DNA of 64,000 bases from the NCBI RefSeq assembly GCF_003353175.1, contig NZ_QHKS01000027.1, forward strand, positions 1 through 64,000, in the 5' to 3' direction. Below the pieces are notes generated by a model. It saw only the letters and a program-made list of their open reading frames with translations. It made no database searches and had not been told where the DNA came from. The stretch's first letter is position 1; each line of letters starts with the position of its first letter. Both the position numbers and the translations under genes were made by a program. This document shows positions 1 through 6,753 of this stretch, piece by piece. This DNA is from Paraburkholderia lacunae. GTDB lineage: Bacteria > Pseudomonadota > Gammaproteobacteria > Burkholderiales > Burkholderiaceae.

Positions 1-70
1 CCTGTTCGACCACTGACAGTTTAAAGGCGAGGCTGTAGTCCCGCTGTGTACGCTTGATCCCTGATTCCAA
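1..70 (-). CDS. Transposase OrfA (IS3 type), N-terminal 23 codons only
   Basis: A TTG start at 70-68 lies 6 bases downstream of a good AGGAG (81-77). The frame stays open to the window edge and reads MESGIKRTQRDYSLAFKL and then SVVEQ. The QRDYSLAFKL..VV..V pattern is the first part of the helix-turn-helix in OrfA proteins of IS3-family elements, which bind the element's terminal repeats and are usually joined to OrfB by a programmed frameshift. Only 70 bases are visible, so function is assigned by this short match. No other frame over these bases is open with a ribosome-binding site. Confidence 0.6.
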   Translation of the reverse strand, partial: MESGIKRTQRDYSLAFKLSVVEQ

Positions 71-123
71 TTGACTCTCCTTCCAAGGGCGGAAAAAGTG
101 TCAACCCATTTCAGGACGGGTCA
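1..123 (-). mobile_element. End of an IS3-type insertion sequence, cut by the window edge
   Basis: Read on the minus strand, the segment begins TGACCCGTCCTGAAATGGGT at 123, the look of an IS terminal inverted repeat. An AGGAG ribosome-binding site and the start of a transposase OrfA frame follow. The element runs left out of the window, so its other end, its target duplication and its integrity cannot be seen. The outer boundary at 123 is my estimate from the TG-starting end. The IS3-family assignment rests on the OrfA N-terminus and is inferred from memory of such proteins. Confidence 0.6.
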
Positions 124-131
124 CGGGCAAT

Positions 132-167
132 AAAAAAACCGCTCTTTTCATTCCGGGCGGTTTTTTT
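132..167. terminator. Bidirectional rho-independent terminator
   Basis: An 11-bp perfect stem, AAAAAAACCGC (132-142) with GCGGTTTTTTT (157-167), around a 14-base loop. T-runs occur on both strands. It sits 43 bases past the stop of the minus-strand gene at 210-557 and would also stop plus-strand transcripts coming from the IS. Confidence 0.8.
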
Positions 168-209
168 ATCTGGTTCGACGAAGGCCGGTTCTGCAGCGCC
201 AGCGGCGGC

Positions 210-557
210 TTAGCGCCAGCCGCGACGATTGTCGTAGTGGTCGCGACCGTAGTCGTAACGGCCCGGCGGATGACGGCGATACCAGTCGTCACGCGCCCAG
301 TAGCGGCGGCCATCCCAGTAGCGGTCGCCGTGCCAGCCGATCACGATGGCCGGGCCGCCGTAATACACCGGCGCGGGCTGATAGACGACCGGCGGCGGGG
401 GCGGAGGCGGCGGCGCATAGACCGGCGCCGGAGCGACATAAACCGGCGCAGGAATGCCGATGTTGACACCGATGTTGACCCCACCGGCCATTGCAGCACC
501 TGAGGCGCCCAACGCGAAAACCCCGAGCAGAAGTGGAACAAAACGAGCGGACTTCAT
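210..557 (-). CDS. Small exported Pro/Tyr-rich protein of unknown function
   Basis: 115 aa with a clear Sec signal peptide (K2, R5, hydrophobic core, AMA cleavage site near residue 24). The mature part has a Gly/Val/Asn segment (25-35), then a Pro-rich linker (36-66) with repeated PAPVY units and a run of eight prolines, then a basic aromatic C-terminus with YWDGRRYW and several Arg/Tyr/Asp residues. Proteins of this build are frequent in Burkholderia as periplasmic or surface proteins, often with YxWD-type repeats; I do not know a function. AAGGG upstream of the ATG serves as ribosome-binding site. The gene appears monocistronic, with its own terminator at 132-167. Confidence 0.75.
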   Translation of the reverse strand: MKSARFVPLLLGVFALGASGAAMAGGVNIGVNIGIPAPVYVAPAPVYAPPPPPPPPVVYQPAPVYYGGPAIVIGWHGDRYWDGRRYWARDDWYRRHPPGRYDYGRDHYDNRRGWR

Positions 558-1332
558 CGATCACCCTTGTTGGGAATGTGTTGTTGGGCGAAATATAGCG
601 CAAGGTCGCGCCCCGCGTATTTCAAGCTTGTAATAACTGATGCACTACATCGCGTGACTCGCCGCCCGGTTACGTTTCGTTACAAAGGACAAGGGTTGGT
701 GAAAAAAGCATGGCGATCCGGGAGCGCATGCTCGCCAGTAGTCACCACTCACAGTGAGCGCGTGCTGGGCAGCAATCCTGTCCGCTCCCCTCTCATGCCG
801 CAGGAAATCCAGGCGGCAGCTTCTCGACCCGCGGCGCATCGCTGCCGGCATTATCGGCGCACCGCAATCGATAGGATATCGAAGCATCACAGCTTCCCGA
901 TAGACGCCAGAATGCAACTTCGTTATCGCCGCAATAGCACGTTACTCACTCTCCAACCGATGCGGCGCGTCCCGTAGGGGCCACGCGCAATCGCATAGCG
1001 TCGCCGTTGCCCGGCAATCGTCCACCTCCGATCACACGATCGATCGCACGAACTTCACTCACGTAAAACGAACATTTGGTGTTCGAAAGAACATTTACGC
1101 AACAATCAAAAGTGAACAGTCGTCCGACCTCTCAGGAATATTGCGCAGCGCAGATTGCCCGTTTCCGGAATTATTTCAAAGCAATCAGCACGTTATTACA
1201 TGGTTTTCCCTGGTAGTTCAGTGCTACCCAAGTGATACGATGACTGACACAAAAAGCAGGGAAATGTTCGAATTCGCGCATACCTGCCTTTCCCACCGGA
1301 CAGGCGGCAGACACATTGGGTAGGAGACAAAG
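558..1332. other. 775-bp intergenic region ahead of the sugar cassette
   Basis: No convincing gene. An open frame at 567-977 has no ribosome-binding site and codes for a composition unlike a protein. The region should hold the promoter of the minus-strand gene at 557 and that of the permease at 1333. Visible structure: a distant inverted repeat GGGAGCG (720-726)/CGCTCCC (783-789), the palindrome CGATCGATCG (1039-1048), the GAACA/TGTTC site at 1069-1093, and a short hairpin GGTAG/CTACC (1212-1228). Base composition is lower in GC around 1060-1330 than in neighbouring genes. Confidence 0.6.
1069..1093. promoter_or_regulatory. Operator-like triple repeat GAACA/TGTTC/GAACA
   Basis: CGAACA (1069-1074) and TGTTCG (1080-1085) form a 6-bp inverted repeat around TTTGG. 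TGTTC (1080-1084) and a second GAACA (1089-1093) form another around GAAA. Both GAACA copies are followed by TTT. Three half-sites in alternating orientation, about 240 bases before the permease start, look like a binding site for a dimeric repressor or activator of the sugar cassette. No regulator gene is visible in the window. The link to regulation is inference. Confidence 0.4.
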
Positions 1333-2619
1333 TTGAAAACAATCATCGGTTTGCGCTGGTGGATCATTGCGCTCGTGTGCCTTGGGACGATCGTCAACTA
1401 TCTGTCGCGCAATGCACTCGGCGTGATGGCGCCTGAGTTGACGAAACTGCTGCACATGAGCACGCAGCAGTATTCGTATGTGGTCGGCGCGTTTCAGGTC
1501 GGCTATACGCTGATGCAACCGGTATGCGGCCTCATCATCGATCTGATCGGTTTGCGGCTCGGCTTTGCCCTGTTCGCCTGCCTATGGTCGATGACCGGCG
1601 TGCTGCATGGCTTTGCGAGCGGCTGGCTGTCGCTGGCGGCGTTACGCGGGCTAATGGGTCTGACCGAAGCCGTCGCCATTCCGGCCGGCATGAAGGTTGT
1701 CGCCGAATGGTTTCCCAATCGCGAAAAGTCAGTGGCGGTGGGCTACTTCAATGCGGGCACATCGCTCGGTTCGCTGCTCGCTCCGCCGCTCGTCGTCTTC
1801 CTGTCCTTGAGGTATGGCTGGCAAAGCGCGTTTGCCGTGACGGGTGCGCTCGGCTTCGCCTGGGCTGCCGCCTGGTACGTGCTCTATCGTTCGCCGACCG
1901 ACCACGCGCGTATCAGCGAAGCGGAGCGCGAGACGATCGTCCGTGGTCAAACCCCGCCCACGCAGCAGCGGCGCAGCATCCGCGAGGTGCTCGGCACGCG
2001 CCGGTTCTGGGCTATCGCACAAGCGCGTTTCTTCGCGGAACCCGCATGGCAAACCTTCAGTTTCTGGATTCCGCTCTACCTCGCGACCCAGCGCCACATG
2101 GATCTGAAGCAGATCGCGCTATTCGCGTGGCTGCCGTTTCTCGCCGCCGACCTCGGCGGGCTGTTCGGCGGCTATCTTTCACCGTTCCTGATGAAGCATC
2201 TTCGCGTGCCGCTGATCTGGTCGCGTATTGCGGGTGTCGTGCTCGGCGCCTTCATGATGATCGGTCCGGCGTGCATCGGACTGGTCGCCTCACCATATCA
2301 GGCGATCGCGCTCTTTTGCGTGGGCGGCTTCGCGCATCAGATGATCTCGGCACTCGTCAATACGCTCGCGGCCGATGTGTTCGACCCCAGCGAAGTCGGC
2401 ACCGTGGCCGGCTTTGCGGGAATGTCCGCGTGGATCGGCGGCCTCGGCTTTTCGCTGCTCGTCGGCGCGCTGGCCGATTCGATCGGCTACACGCCGCTAT
2501 TCGGCGCCCTCGGCGCGTTCGACCTGATCGGCGCCACACTGCTGGTGATCCTGATGCGCGGCGTGTCGCGCGACTCGCGCCCGCGTCAAGTGGATAACGG
2601 CGCCAGCACCACAGCCTGA
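1333..2619 (+). CDS. MFS transporter, anion:cation symporter (hexuronate-type) family
   Basis: 428 aa with about 12 hydrophobic segments. The N-terminus (RWWIIALVCLGTIVNYLSRN) followed by ALGVMAPEL is typical of the ACS family of the major facilitator superfamily (ExuT, GudP and relatives), which take up sugar acids or other organic anions with protons. The start is TTG at 1333, supported by AGGAG at 1322-1326 with 6-base spacing. The GH31 gene starts 19 bases after the stop and a porin follows, so the three probably form one operon for uptake and cleavage of a glycoside or its products. The substrate cannot be read from sequence: uronate-type preference is a family expectation only. Confidence 0.85.
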   Translation: MKTIIGLRWWIIALVCLGTIVNYLSRNALGVMAPELTKLLHMSTQQYSYVVGAFQVGYTLMQPVCGLIIDLIGLRLGFALFACLWSMTGVLHGFASGWLSLAALRGLMGLTEAVAIPAGMKVVAEWFPNREKSVAVGYFNAGTSLGSLLAPPLVVFLSLRYGWQSAFAVTGALGFAWAAAWYVLYRSPTDHARISEAERETIVRGQTPPTQQRRSIREVLGTRRFWAIAQARFFAEPAWQTFSFWIPLYLATQRHMDLKQIALFAWLPFLAADLGGLFGGYLSPFLMKHLRVPLIWSRIAGVVLGAFMMIGPACIGLVASPYQAIALFCVGGFAHQMISALVNTLAADVFDPSEVGTVAGFAGMSAWIGGLGFSLLVGALADSIGYTPLFGALGAFDLIGATLLVILMRGVSRDSRPRQVDNGASTTA

Positions 2620-2638
2620 CTTCACTTCAAGACCTATC

Positions 2639-5062
2639 ATGAGTTCATTAAGGAATCTGAAACATCGGCCGCGCTTTTCGTTGTCCGCCCATACCGGCAA
2701 CCACCTCGTGCTGACCGCGGACGCCAGCCCCCGAATCGAATTGTTCGTTCTCGCCGACGACATCATTCGCGTGCTCGTACTGCCGGACGGCGAGCCGCAC
2801 GGACCGCGAAGCTGGGCCATCGCGCCGGGCGCGGACGACGTTCCGCTCGAAGGCCGCGACCGCCGCGACATGAGCGGCTTCACCCCGCCTTCATTCGAAG
2901 TGTCGAACGACGTCGACCACCTCATCGTCGAAACGGCGCGCATCCGGCTGATGGTCGAGCTCGATGGCGGATTCTGCTCCTGGGAGATCCTGCACGGCGC
3001 GGCATGGCATCGCGTGATGAGCGATCGGAAAACGCAGGCGTACAACTTCGGTTGGTGGGACGCGCGCGTGTATCACTACATCGAGCGCCGTCGCGGCGAA
3101 ATGTACGTCGGCCTCGGCGAGCGCGCCGGTTCGCTGGATCGCGCGAATCAGAGCTACGAAATGCGCAACATCGACGCAATGGGTTATAGCGCACGCACTA
3201 CGGATCCGCTCTACAAGCACATCCCGTTCTACGTGACGTGGCAACCGGAAACGTCGACGGGATTCGGACTGTTCTACGACACCCTTGCCGACTGCCGCTT
3301 CGACATGGGCCGCGAGCTCGACAACTATCACGGGCACTACCGGCACTTTGTCGCCGAGCATGGCGATCTCGACTACTACTTCATCGCGTCGGCGGATACG
3401 CCGTTGCATGCGGTACGACGATTTACGTGGTTGACCGGACGGCCGGCGTGGATGCCGAAATGGGGGCTGGGCTATTCCGGCTCGACGATGAGCTATACCG
3501 ACGCGCCCGATGCGCAGCACCGCATGGGCGAATTCATCGAACGATGCAGCGAGCACGACGTGTTGTGCGATTCGTTCCATCTTTCGTCGGGCTACACGTC
3601 GATCGGTGCGAAGCGCTATGTGTTCAACTGGAACCACGAGAAGTTTCCGGATATCGACCGCTTCGTGCAGGGTTATCTCGAACATGGCGTGCGCCTGTGC
3701 GCGAACATCAAGCCGTGTCTGCTTCAGGATCATCCGGCGTTCGACGAAGCGGCGCGAGCCGGCCTGCTGATCGAATCGCACGACGGCAATCCGGCGTGGG
3801 TGCAATTCTGGGACGAAGTCGGCGCGTATCTGGACTTCACGAATCCAGACACCATCGAATGGTGGAAGGCGCGCGTGAAAGACAGCCTGTTGAAACACGG
3901 CGTCGCCGCGACCTGGAACGACAACAACGAGTTCGAGATCTGGTCGCCCGATGCGATGGCCCAAGGCTTCGGCCAGCCGTATCCGGCGCATCAGGCGAAG
4001 GTGCTGCAAACGCAACTGATGATGCGCGCGTCACGAGACGCGCAGCGCGAACACGCCCCCGACCGGCGGCCGTTCCTCGTGTCCCGCTCGGGCGGCGTAG
4101 GCATGCACCGTTATGTACAGACGTGGTCCGGCGACAACTACACGTCGTGGGAAACGCTGCGTTACAACCTGAAGATGGGTCTCGGGCTCGCGATGTCCGG
4201 CGTATCGAACAGCGGCCACGATATCGGCGGATTCTCCGGCCCCGCGCCCGGTCCGGAACTGTTCGCGCGGTGGGTTGCCTTCGGTATCTTCCTGCCGCGC
4301 TTCAGCATTCATTCGTGGAACGACGACGGCACGGTCAACGAACCGTGGATGTATCCCGAAGTCACGCAACAGGTAGCCAGCCTGATCAAACTGCGCTACC
4401 GGCTCATTCCTTATCTGTACGAGTTGCTATGGCAGTCGCACAGCGCGTATGAGCCGGTATTGCGCCCGATGTTCGCTGAGTTTCCGTACGACCCGCGCTG
4501 TCTCGCCGACGGCGACGACATGATGCTCGGTTCGTCGATGCTGGTCGCACCGGTCGTCGAGGCAGGCCAGTCGACACGCGATGTTTATCTGCCGGCAGGC
4601 GCGCGCTGGGTGTCGTACTGGAGCGGCGAAGCGTTTGACGGCGGCCAGACGGTGAGCTTGCACGCGCCCTTTGATCAACCGGTCGTCTTGCTGCGGGAAG
4701 GCAGCGTGATTCCGCTGAACGTTGCTGAACAACATTTCAGCCGTCCCGCCGATGAGCGCGCGTTCATCGCTGTGCCGTTCGCAGGCGCCGATACCGCTCG
4801 CGGCGGCTGCGTCGAAGACGATGGCGAAAGCGAAGCCTGGCGCACAGGCGCGCAAGGCCGCTGGAATGTCACGATCACGAGCGATGCGAGCACCTTGCGC
4901 ATTTCGGTCGAGCGCGAAGGCTGGACGCAGCAGCCGCAGCCGGAAATCCGGATCCTCGTGCCGGCGGACGAAGTGCGCCAGGCCGTCTGCGATGGCCGTG
5001 CGCTACTGGCCGACCACACGGCCGACGGCTGGCGCTGCCTGACGATTTCCATGACCTACTGA
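2639..5062 (+). CDS. Glycoside hydrolase family 31 (alpha-glucosidase/alpha-xylosidase type)
   Basis: 807 aa, the usual size for GH31. These retaining enzymes release alpha-linked glucose or xylose from non-reducing ends. An N-terminal beta domain (about 1-270) precedes the (beta/alpha)8 barrel. The nucleophile Asp is D428 in WNDNNE (family form W-x-D-x-N-E) and the acid/base Asp is D499 in WSGDN. The segment after it (SGVSNSGHDIGGFSG) is the classic GH31 substrate loop with HDIGGF. C-terminal beta domains follow the barrel. I see no signal peptide, so it should act in the cytoplasm on an imported substrate, in line with the permease just upstream. The start ATG at 2639 has a weak ribosome-binding site, suggesting translational coupling to the permease. 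Specificity is undetermined. Confidence 0.9.
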   Translation: MSSLRNLKHRPRFSLSAHTGNHLVLTADASPRIELFVLADDIIRVLVLPDGEPHGPRSWAIAPGADDVPLEGRDRRDMSGFTPPSFEVSNDVDHLIVETARIRLMVELDGGFCSWEILHGAAWHRVMSDRKTQAYNFGWWDARVYHYIERRRGEMYVGLGERAGSLDRANQSYEMRNIDAMGYSARTTDPLYKHIPFYVTWQPETSTGFGLFYDTLADCRFDMGRELDNYHGHYRHFVAEHGDLDYYFIASADTPLHAVRRFTWLTGRPAWMPKWGLGYSGSTMSYTDAPDAQHRMGEFIERCSEHDVLCDSFHLSSGYTSIGAKRYVFNWNHEKFPDIDRFVQGYLEHGVRLCANIKPCLLQDHPAFDEAARAGLLIESHDGNPAWVQFWDEVGAYLDFTNPDTIEWWKARVKDSLLKHGVAATWNDNNEFEIWSPDAMAQGFGQPYPAHQAKVLQTQLMMRASRDAQREHAPDRRPFLVSRSGGVGMHRYVQTWSGDNYTSWETLRYNLKMGLGLAMSGVSNSGHDIGGFSGPAPGPELFARWVAFGIFLPRFSIHSWNDDGTVNEPWMYPEVTQQVASLIKLRYRLIPYLYELLWQSHSAYEPVLRPMFAEFPYDPRCLADGDDMMLGSSMLVAPVVEAGQSTRDVYLPAGARWVSYWSGEAFDGGQTVSLHAPFDQPVVLLREGSVIPLNVAEQHFSRPADERAFIAVPFAGADTARGGCVEDDGESEAWRTGAQGRWNVTITSDASTLRISVEREGWTQQPQPEIRILVPADEVRQAVCDGRALLADHTADGWRCLTISMTY

Positions 5063-5125
5063 GAAGCCCTGAATAACCGACCTGAAGGACAAAGGTCGCC
5101 TATCCAATCCGGAGACCCGCAAGCC

Positions 5126-6313
5126 ATGACCTCATTGAAGCGCTCACGTACACGCACACTCGTTCTCTCATGCCTGCCCGTTGCGGGCACGTTGCTGTCG
5201 GCAGGCGCGTCGGCGCAAAGCAGCGTCACGTTATACGGCGTCGTCGATAACGCCTTCGCCTATGTCAGCAACCAGAAGGGACACTCCAACTTCTACATGA
5301 GCCAGGGCAACCTGCAGGCGAGCAAGTTCGGCCTGCTAGGTGCGGAGGACTTGGGCGCCGGCACGAAGGCGATTTTCCGGCTCGAAAGCGGCTTCAACTC
5401 GCTGACCGGCGCGCAAAGTAGCTCAGGTTTCATTTTCAACCGACAGGCATACGTCGGGCTGAGCAACGACAAATACGGGACGGTGACACTCGGCCGCCAG
5501 TACACGCCCTACTTCCAGATGGTCGGCGCACTCGGACCAACAGGTGTGCTGACGGGCGCGACAGGCGCGCACCCCGGCGACCTCGACGCTCTCGACACGA
5601 CGCTGCGCCTCAACAATTCGGTGACCTACCTTTCGCCGAACATCGCGGGCTTGCAGGTCAGCGCGCAGTACGGCCTCGGCGGCGTCCCCGGCAGCGTGGC
5701 TAACGGCAGCCATTTCAGCGCGGCGTTTCGCTACGACTACAAGCCTTTTTCGATCGCCGCAGGCTACGTGAAACTGAAAGACATCGCAACGAGCCAGGCG
5801 CTCGGCAGCTACGCCGTCAACTCGCCGGTGAACAGCGGCTATGCGACGGCACGCAGCGCGCAGCTGTTCGCTGCAGCGGCCCGCTACACCCATGAAGACC
5901 TGATGGTCGGCGTGAACTATTCGAACGTGCAGTACACGCCGGGCTCCAGCTCGCTGTTCGCCAACGAAGGCGCGTTCAACACGTACGGCGTGATTACCAC
6001 CTACCGGATCACGCCGGCCGTGATTGTCGGCGCCGGATACAGCTACACACAGGCAAGCAAAGCGAATGGCATCAGCGATCCGGCGCGCTATCACCAGATT
6101 TCGCTCGAGCAGACCTATAGCCTGTCCACCCGCACCACCTTGTACGCGCTGGAGGCGTATCAGCATGCGCGGGGCAAGACATTGGTCGCGGCGGGCAGCA
6201 CGGGAACGAGTATTAGGGACGCTGTGGCTGTGGTCGGCGACTCGCAGAATACGACGCCGTCCTCAGGACCGTCACAGTTCGTCGGCATGGTGGGATTGCG
6301 GCACGCGTTCTGA
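5126..6313 (+). CDS. Outer-membrane porin, Burkholderia Gram-negative porin family
   Basis: 395 aa. A signal peptide with R/K-rich start ends at GASA before QSSVTLYG, the standard first strand of betaproteobacterial trimeric porins. Gly/Tyr-rich alternating beta strands follow (FGLLGAEDLGAGTKAIFRLE, then RQAYVGLS and YGTVTLGRQYTP), and the protein ends in the C-terminal Phe strand MVGLRHAF needed for BAM recognition. GGAG at 5111-5114 precedes the ATG. It is the third gene of the permease-GH31-porin cassette, 63 bases after GH31, so it may be a dedicated entry channel for the same substrate; porins of this family are numerous and mostly general, so specificity is only suggested by context. 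Confidence 0.9.
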   Translation: MTSLKRSRTRTLVLSCLPVAGTLLSAGASAQSSVTLYGVVDNAFAYVSNQKGHSNFYMSQGNLQASKFGLLGAEDLGAGTKAIFRLESGFNSLTGAQSSSGFIFNRQAYVGLSNDKYGTVTLGRQYTPYFQMVGALGPTGVLTGATGAHPGDLDALDTTLRLNNSVTYLSPNIAGLQVSAQYGLGGVPGSVANGSHFSAAFRYDYKPFSIAAGYVKLKDIATSQALGSYAVNSPVNSGYATARSAQLFAAAARYTHEDLMVGVNYSNVQYTPGSSSLFANEGAFNTYGVITTYRITPAVIVGAGYSYTQASKANGISDPARYHQISLEQTYSLSTRTTLYALEAYQHARGKTLVAAGSTGTSIRDAVAVVGDSQNTTPSSGPSQFVGMVGLRHAF

Positions 6314-6370
6314 TCGCTGCCGGCGGCGAGCCGGCCTTCCTGGTGAAGTAGGTATATTGCGAGCCGAAAA

Positions 6371-6406
6371 AAACAAAACCCCGCAGAGCCTAGACTCTGC
6401 GGGGTT
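6371..6406 (-). terminator. Rho-independent terminator of tRNA-Ser
   Basis: A perfect 12-bp stem, AACCCCGCAGAG (6377-6388) with CTCTGCGGGGTT (6395-6406), around a 6-base loop. On the minus strand it is followed by TTGTTTTTTT, giving the U-tract just past the tRNA 3' end. The plus-strand side has no T-run, but the hairpin may still end porin transcripts. Confidence 0.85.
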
Positions 6407-6420
6407 CTCTCTACCATTTC

Positions 6421-6514
6421 TGGCGGAGACGGAGGGATTCGAACCCTCGATCCAGGTTTTGGCCCAGATGCTCCCTTAGCAGGGGAGTGCCTTCGACCTC
6501 TCGGCCACGTCTCC
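6421..6514 (-). tRNA. tRNA-Ser(GCU)
   Basis: 94 bases including an encoded CCA. Acceptor stem GGAGACG pairs with CGTCTCC, the discriminator is G, and the T-arm holds GGTTCGAATCC. The anticodon stem CTCCC/GGGAG encloses the loop CTGCTAA with anticodon GCT (reads AGC/AGU). The long variable arm is typical of class II tRNAs such as tRNA-Ser. It is flanked by a consensus promoter and a strong terminator, so it is an independent unit. Confidence 0.97.
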
Positions 6515-6556
6515 CAAACTTTCGGTCGCGCAGGGAGTCAGCGCGACGAAGCCAAG

Positions 6557-6585
6557 ATAATAGCGGGCCGAACCGCAGAGGTCAA
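6557..6585 (-). promoter_or_regulatory. Sigma-70 promoter of tRNA-Ser
   Basis: On the minus strand: -35 TTGACC (6585-6580), 17-base spacer, -10 TATTAT (6562-6557). The expected transcript start is near 6550, about 36 bases before the tRNA 5' end. This is the closest match to the consensus in the window. Confidence 0.8.
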
Positions 6586-6657
6586 TGTCTACCGCACACT
6601 TTTTGTGCCAGGTTTGTCATCGCCACGCAATTTTTTCGCATTGGCCGCGCGTTAACC

Positions 6658-6693
6658 ACGCAAGAGCACACGCAAGAGCACACGCGAGAACGC
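6658..6693. repeat. 12-bp tandem repeat, two perfect and one degenerate copy
   Basis: ACGCAAGAGCAC occurs at 6658-6669 and 6670-6681, followed by a decayed copy ACGCGAGAACGC (6682-6693). It lies between lysC and the tRNA promoter, in non-coding DNA. Likely slippage-derived; no function is evident. Confidence 0.7.
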
Positions 6694-6714
6694 GCACATA
6701 GCGCACACATGCGC

Positions 6715-6742
6715 GGATGAGGCGCTCTTGTCCGCCTCATCC
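6715..6742 (-). terminator. Hairpin after lysC
   Basis: Perfect 10-bp arms GGATGAGGCG (6715-6724) and CGCCTCATCC (6733-6742) with an 8-base loop, 11 bases past the lysC stop. No U-tract follows on the minus strand, so it may stabilise the mRNA 3' end or act with Rho rather than terminate by itself. Confidence 0.5.
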
Positions 6743-6753
6743 TTTACTGCAAA

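Noticed and set aside
567..977. 136-codon open frame and a tRNA-like stem (GGGAGCG/CGCTCCC, 720-789)
   Set aside because: The frame lacks a ribosome-binding site and protein-like composition. The stem is followed by a CAGCAATCCTGTCC stretch that vaguely resembles a T-arm, but there is no TTCGAAT loop, no anticodon stem and no D-arm, so I do not call a tRNA or a tRNA remnant.
1069..1093. LexA (SOS) box
   Set aside because: The spacing differs from known LexA boxes: GAAC-N7-GTTC and GTTC-N4-GAAC are neither the E. coli CTGT-N8-ACAG nor the GAAC-N4-GTTC or GTTC-N7-GTTC forms, and the downstream genes are catabolic.
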